A stretch of 7,665 nucleotides of DNA, taken from NCBI GenBank assembly GCA_011524475.1, contig WTKG01000052.1, positions 1 to 7,665 of the forward strand, in the 5' to 3' direction. Of the stretch, positions 5,915 through 7,665 are shown piece after piece (position 1 is the first letter of the stretch; every line of letters begins with the position of its first letter). The notes under the pieces are model-generated. The model had not been told where the DNA came from. It did not search any database and saw only the letters and a program-made list of their open reading frames with translations. Position numbers and translations under genes: made by a program. The stretch is from Demequinaceae bacterium (lineage in GTDB: Bacteria; Actinomycetota; Actinomycetes; Actinomycetales; Demequinaceae).

Positions 5915-5919
5915 GGAGG
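5915..5919 (+). promoter_or_regulatory. Ribosome binding site that sets the ssb start at 5925
   Basis: GGAGG lies 5 nt before a GTG at 5925. The longer in-frame GTG at 5901 has no comparable site, and this GGAGG would lie inside its coding sequence. Starting at 5925 gives VNDLMMTVNGW, the usual SSB N-terminus. Confidence 0.8.
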
Positions 5920-5924
5920 CGTAC

Positions 5925-6344
5925 GTGAATGACCTGATGATGACAGTGAATGGTTGGGTGGCGACGGAGCCTCACGAACACCAGGGGCCTTCCGGCGTGC
6001 GGTTGACCAGTTTCCGACTTGCGACGACGTCTCGCTACTTTGATCGCGAGAAACAAGAGTGGGTGGACGGGCGCACCGAGTGGTTCTCTGTGAAAGTTTT
6101 TCGTGCGGCAGCAGTAACCGTGGCCCAGTCAGTGCGTAAAGGTCAACCCGTCACCGTGTCGGGGCGTTTTCGTACTCATGAATGGGAATCGGATAACGGT
6201 ATGCGCACAGACCTGATCATTGACGCCACGAGCGTGGGACACGATCTGACGCGAGGAACCGCGCGCTTTAGTCGCGGCACAGGCGACGATCAAGAAGACG
6301 GCGCAGAAGGTGCGGTGTCTCCAGAAAACGCGGAGGCGGCATGA
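5925..6344 (+). CDS. ssb: Single-stranded DNA-binding protein (short paralogue without canonical acidic tip)
   Basis: This 139-residue protein, from the GTG at 5925, is an OB-fold SSB. The OB fold spans about residues 4-107: MTVNGWVATEP, SFRLATTSRYFD, TEWFSVKVFRAAAVTVAQSVRKGQPVTVSGRF, then HEWESDNGMRTDLIIDATSVG. Aromatic W53, F54 and W87 are placed to stack on DNA bases. The tail from about 108 is only some 30 residues, Gly/Glu/Asp-rich, and ends in PENAEAA, not the DDDIPF-type tip that recruits replication and repair partners. This suggests the second SSB (SsbB-like) that many actinobacteria carry beside the main replicative SSB, rather than the essential one. It follows the GTPase pair after a 197-nt structured gap, so it may have its own promoter. 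It converges on the peroxidase gene. Confidence 0.9.
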   Translation: MNDLMMTVNGWVATEPHEHQGPSGVRLTSFRLATTSRYFDREKQEWVDGRTEWFSVKVFRAAAVTVAQSVRKGQPVTVSGRFRTHEWESDNGMRTDLIIDATSVGHDLTRGTARFSRGTGDDQEDGAEGAVSPENAEAA

Positions 6345-6371
6345 GAATTCTCTGGAAGAGGCAGCTTCACG

Positions 6372-6392
6372 CTCATCTCCCGCGGGAGCGAG
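6372..6392. terminator. Palindrome between convergent ssb and DyP genes, possible bidirectional terminator
   Basis: The 49-nt gap between the two stop codons contains the perfect 12-bp palindrome CTCCCGCGGGAG (6377-6388), extended by CTC (6372-6374) pairing with GAG (6390-6392) around a small internal loop. A second palindrome, GAGAATTCTC (6343-6352), overlaps the ssb stop. Both could fold in either transcript, as suits convergent genes; neither is followed by a T-run. Confidence 0.4.
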
Positions 6393-6393
6393 G

Positions 6394-7593
6394 TCACGCG
6401 CTCGTAGCCCCTAGCGGGGTGTCTGGTGAGAATCCGGGAAGCACTAAAAACACTCCGGAAGACACCGCGGTGACGTATTGCATCAGGTCGTCCTGTTCGT
6501 CCATGCGCAGTTGGGTGCGCACAAAATCGTCCACCTCCCGCTGGAAGCACACAAACAACAAGCCTTCGTCGTCTTTGCCGTCTTCCATGGGCCCGTTGTT
6601 GTATGCGTAGCCTCGTCTCAGCATTAAATTGCTGCCGGTGAAGGAGGGGTGGGCCGCCCGCGCATGGGAGCGTGCAGGCGTGATGAAATCTCCCTCAGGA
6701 GTCTTGGCTTGTAAATTCACGTCGTCCATCATGTCGCCACCCGTGAGAGGTGCACCGGTGGCTTTGTGGCGACCAATCGTGGCCTCTTGGTCGCTCTGCG
6801 CCAAGGAGGCGAAACTTTCCACATCCAGACGCAACTGACGAATCACGGCCACGGTTCCACCGGCGGCAGAGCCGGAGGGAATCCACACGTTGGCGTCTAC
6901 ATCCTCCTCGGTGCGCGGCACTGCAATACCGTCGAAAAACCCCAAGGGATTCCTCGCTACCGTCCCCTCGCCTGGAGCCCGGAATCCAAACTGCTCCCAC
7001 CGCGGTGGTGCAGCATCCAATGCCGCAGCAACTCGTGTCACTGCTTCCGTGAGGACTGCCGCATCGGTGGCGCATGCAGAAATCAACACGTCACCGCCGT
7101 TGTTTTCGAGCGCAATCGTCTCGTCTCCAGCGAAGGCAGGAAGAGCTTCCTGTACGGGAGAATCCGCATCCCACAACACCGCAAGCCGAGGGCCAAGCCC
7201 CACTGTCACCGTGAGATCCCCTGCTTCGCCTGGCGCGGAGGCTTCAGCCGAGTCCGCAACTGCAGTAGCTCCCACGAGTGCCACAATCACGTTGCTTGCG
7301 TCCTCTAACCGCGCACTGAGCTGTGCCCGTGTGGTCACGCCGGAAGCATCGCACACCGCCACATGTGTGTGTGGTTGCGGTGTATTCGGCCGGGCGATTC
7401 CTGCCTGGTGATCCCCGAAAGGAGACACTGCGACTGCCGTCTCGCCTATGCCTACGGAGCCTGTCCGGCCACGCACGTATGCTCCGGTCGCCACCCCCAA
7501 TGCCGCCACACCGCCGCCAATGAGCAACGACCGTCTGCTTGGCCCACGGCTTCGTTGAGAATCATCTGCGCCGGGGAGGGAAGAGGTTCCCAT
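6394..7593 (-). CDS. DyP-type heme peroxidase, Tat-exported (EfeB-like)
   Basis: This 399-residue precursor starts at an ATG with GAGGG 6 nt upstream. It carries a twin-arginine signal: SRRSLL at 19-24, then the hydrophobic GGGVAALGVATGAYV. The mature part is a dye-decolorizing peroxidase: distal Asp221 in the GxxDG motif GFFDG (218-222), proximal heme ligand His310 in SHARAAHP, distal arginine in LMLRRGYAY (323-331), and LLFVCFQREV at 345-354. These match the EfeB-type (class A) order DG, SHxR, RRGY, FVC(Y/F)Q. It would use H2O2 and heme outside the membrane; EfeB homologues are tied to iron or heme uptake, and some actinobacterial DyPs to copper-dependent oxidases. The upstream gene ends 2 nt before its ATG (TAAGCATG), so they share an operon. 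GFFDGIAVP is a little unusual beside the commoner GFKDGTxNP. Confidence 0.94.
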   Translation of the reverse strand: MGTSSLPGADDSQRSRGPSRRSLLIGGGVAALGVATGAYVRGRTGSVGIGETAVAVSPFGDHQAGIARPNTPQPHTHVAVCDASGVTTRAQLSARLEDASNVIVALVGATAVADSAEASAPGEAGDLTVTVGLGPRLAVLWDADSPVQEALPAFAGDETIALENNGGDVLISACATDAAVLTEAVTRVAAALDAAPPRWEQFGFRAPGEGTVARNPLGFFDGIAVPRTEEDVDANVWIPSGSAAGGTVAVIRQLRLDVESFASLAQSDQEATIGRHKATGAPLTGGDMMDDVNLQAKTPEGDFITPARSHARAAHPSFTGSNLMLRRGYAYNNGPMEDGKDDEGLLFVCFQREVDDFVRTQLRMDEQDDLMQYVTAVSSGVFLVLPGFSPDTPLGATSA

Positions 7594-7595
7594 GC

Positions 7596-7665
7596 TTAGC
7601 CCTCGCTCGCGTGCGGCGTTTCAAGAGACACAGGGGTTCCATCGCCCAGGTCAATCGTCACCCAC
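7596..7665 (-). CDS. C-terminal end of an upstream gene, possibly a copper-chaperone-like protein
   Basis: The minus strand from the right edge reads 22 codons, ending WVTIDLGDGTPVSLETPHASEG, then TAA at 7598-7596. The TAA lies 2 nt before the peroxidase ATG, and the peroxidase ribosome site GAGGG is inside its last codons. That is strong evidence of a real, co-transcribed coding end. The alternating VTIDLGDGTPVSLETP looks like a closing beta-hairpin. It resembles the end of actinobacterial PCuAC-type extracellular copper chaperones, which I recall occurring beside DyP genes, but 22 residues are too few for certainty. No EfeO-like C-terminus is evident. Confidence 0.5.
   Translation of the reverse strand, partial: WVTIDLGDGTPVSLETPHASEG

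Noticed and set aside
5901..5924. Upstream GTG start that would lengthen the SSB by eight residues
   Set aside because: It has no Shine-Dalgarno and would bury the strong GGAGG at 5915-5919, which is well placed for the GTG at 5925 and gives the normal SSB N-terminus.
6341..6610. Rightward open frame starting at an ATG overlapping the ssb stop (ATGA), with GGAGG nearby
   Set aside because: It runs antisense through the C-terminal part of the DyP peroxidase, its product is low-complexity Ser/Arg/Thr-rich with no family resemblance, and the GGAGG is explained by the ssb coding sequence.
6766..7411. Overlapping rightward open frames of 173-180 codons opposite the peroxidase
   Set aside because: They are shadows of the DyP gene with biased composition and no plausible domain.
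1..7665. CRISPR array, insertion sequence, phage or toxin-antitoxin system
   Set aside because: No regularly spaced repeats, transposase or integrase motifs, terminal repeats or recognisable toxin-antitoxin pair were seen on either strand.

Overview
The window looks like a piece of an actinobacterial (Actinomycetota) chromosome. The DNA is moderately GC-rich, GTG starts are common, and several features are typical of that phylum: oligoribonuclease beside tRNA-His, a coupled pair of dynamin-like/YfjP-type GTPases followed by a short single-stranded DNA-binding protein, and a Tat-exported DyP peroxidase. The exact genus cannot be read from the sequence; the Corynebacterium/Dietzia/Lawsonella side of the phylum is only a guess from base composition. 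No insertion sequence, phage gene, CRISPR array, rRNA or replication origin is visible, and the genes look like conserved chromosomal ones.

Layout. The left part (1-2703) runs leftward. Reading along the minus strand it holds tRNA-Arg(TCT), a DUF2200 protein, a YqjM/NamA-type Old Yellow Enzyme, oligoribonuclease (orn), tRNA-His(GTG), and the first 77 residues of a DUF4126 membrane protein cut by the window edge. The middle (2810-6344) runs rightward: a 529-residue dynamin-like GTPase, a second GTPase of 443 residues overlapping it by 4 nt, a 197-nt gap with two structured segments, and an SSB-type protein of 139 residues. The right part (6394-7665) runs leftward: a DyP-type peroxidase with a twin-arginine signal, preceded by the last 22 codons of another gene that may be a copper-chaperone-like protein.

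How they work together. tRNA-His and orn are an RNA-metabolism neighbourhood; Orn degrades the last 2-5 nt products of RNA decay and linear dinucleotides. DUF2200 and NamA are 10 nt apart and probably co-transcribed. The two GTPases are translationally coupled and probably act as a heteromeric pair. The second lacks the membrane-spanning block expected in its family, which is the most interesting point in the gene content. The peroxidase would act outside the membrane with heme, with its upstream partner perhaps handling a metal.

Most of the window is ordinary. The strongest unexplained structure is a perfect 10-bp inverted repeat enclosing a hairpin in the leader of the SSB gene.
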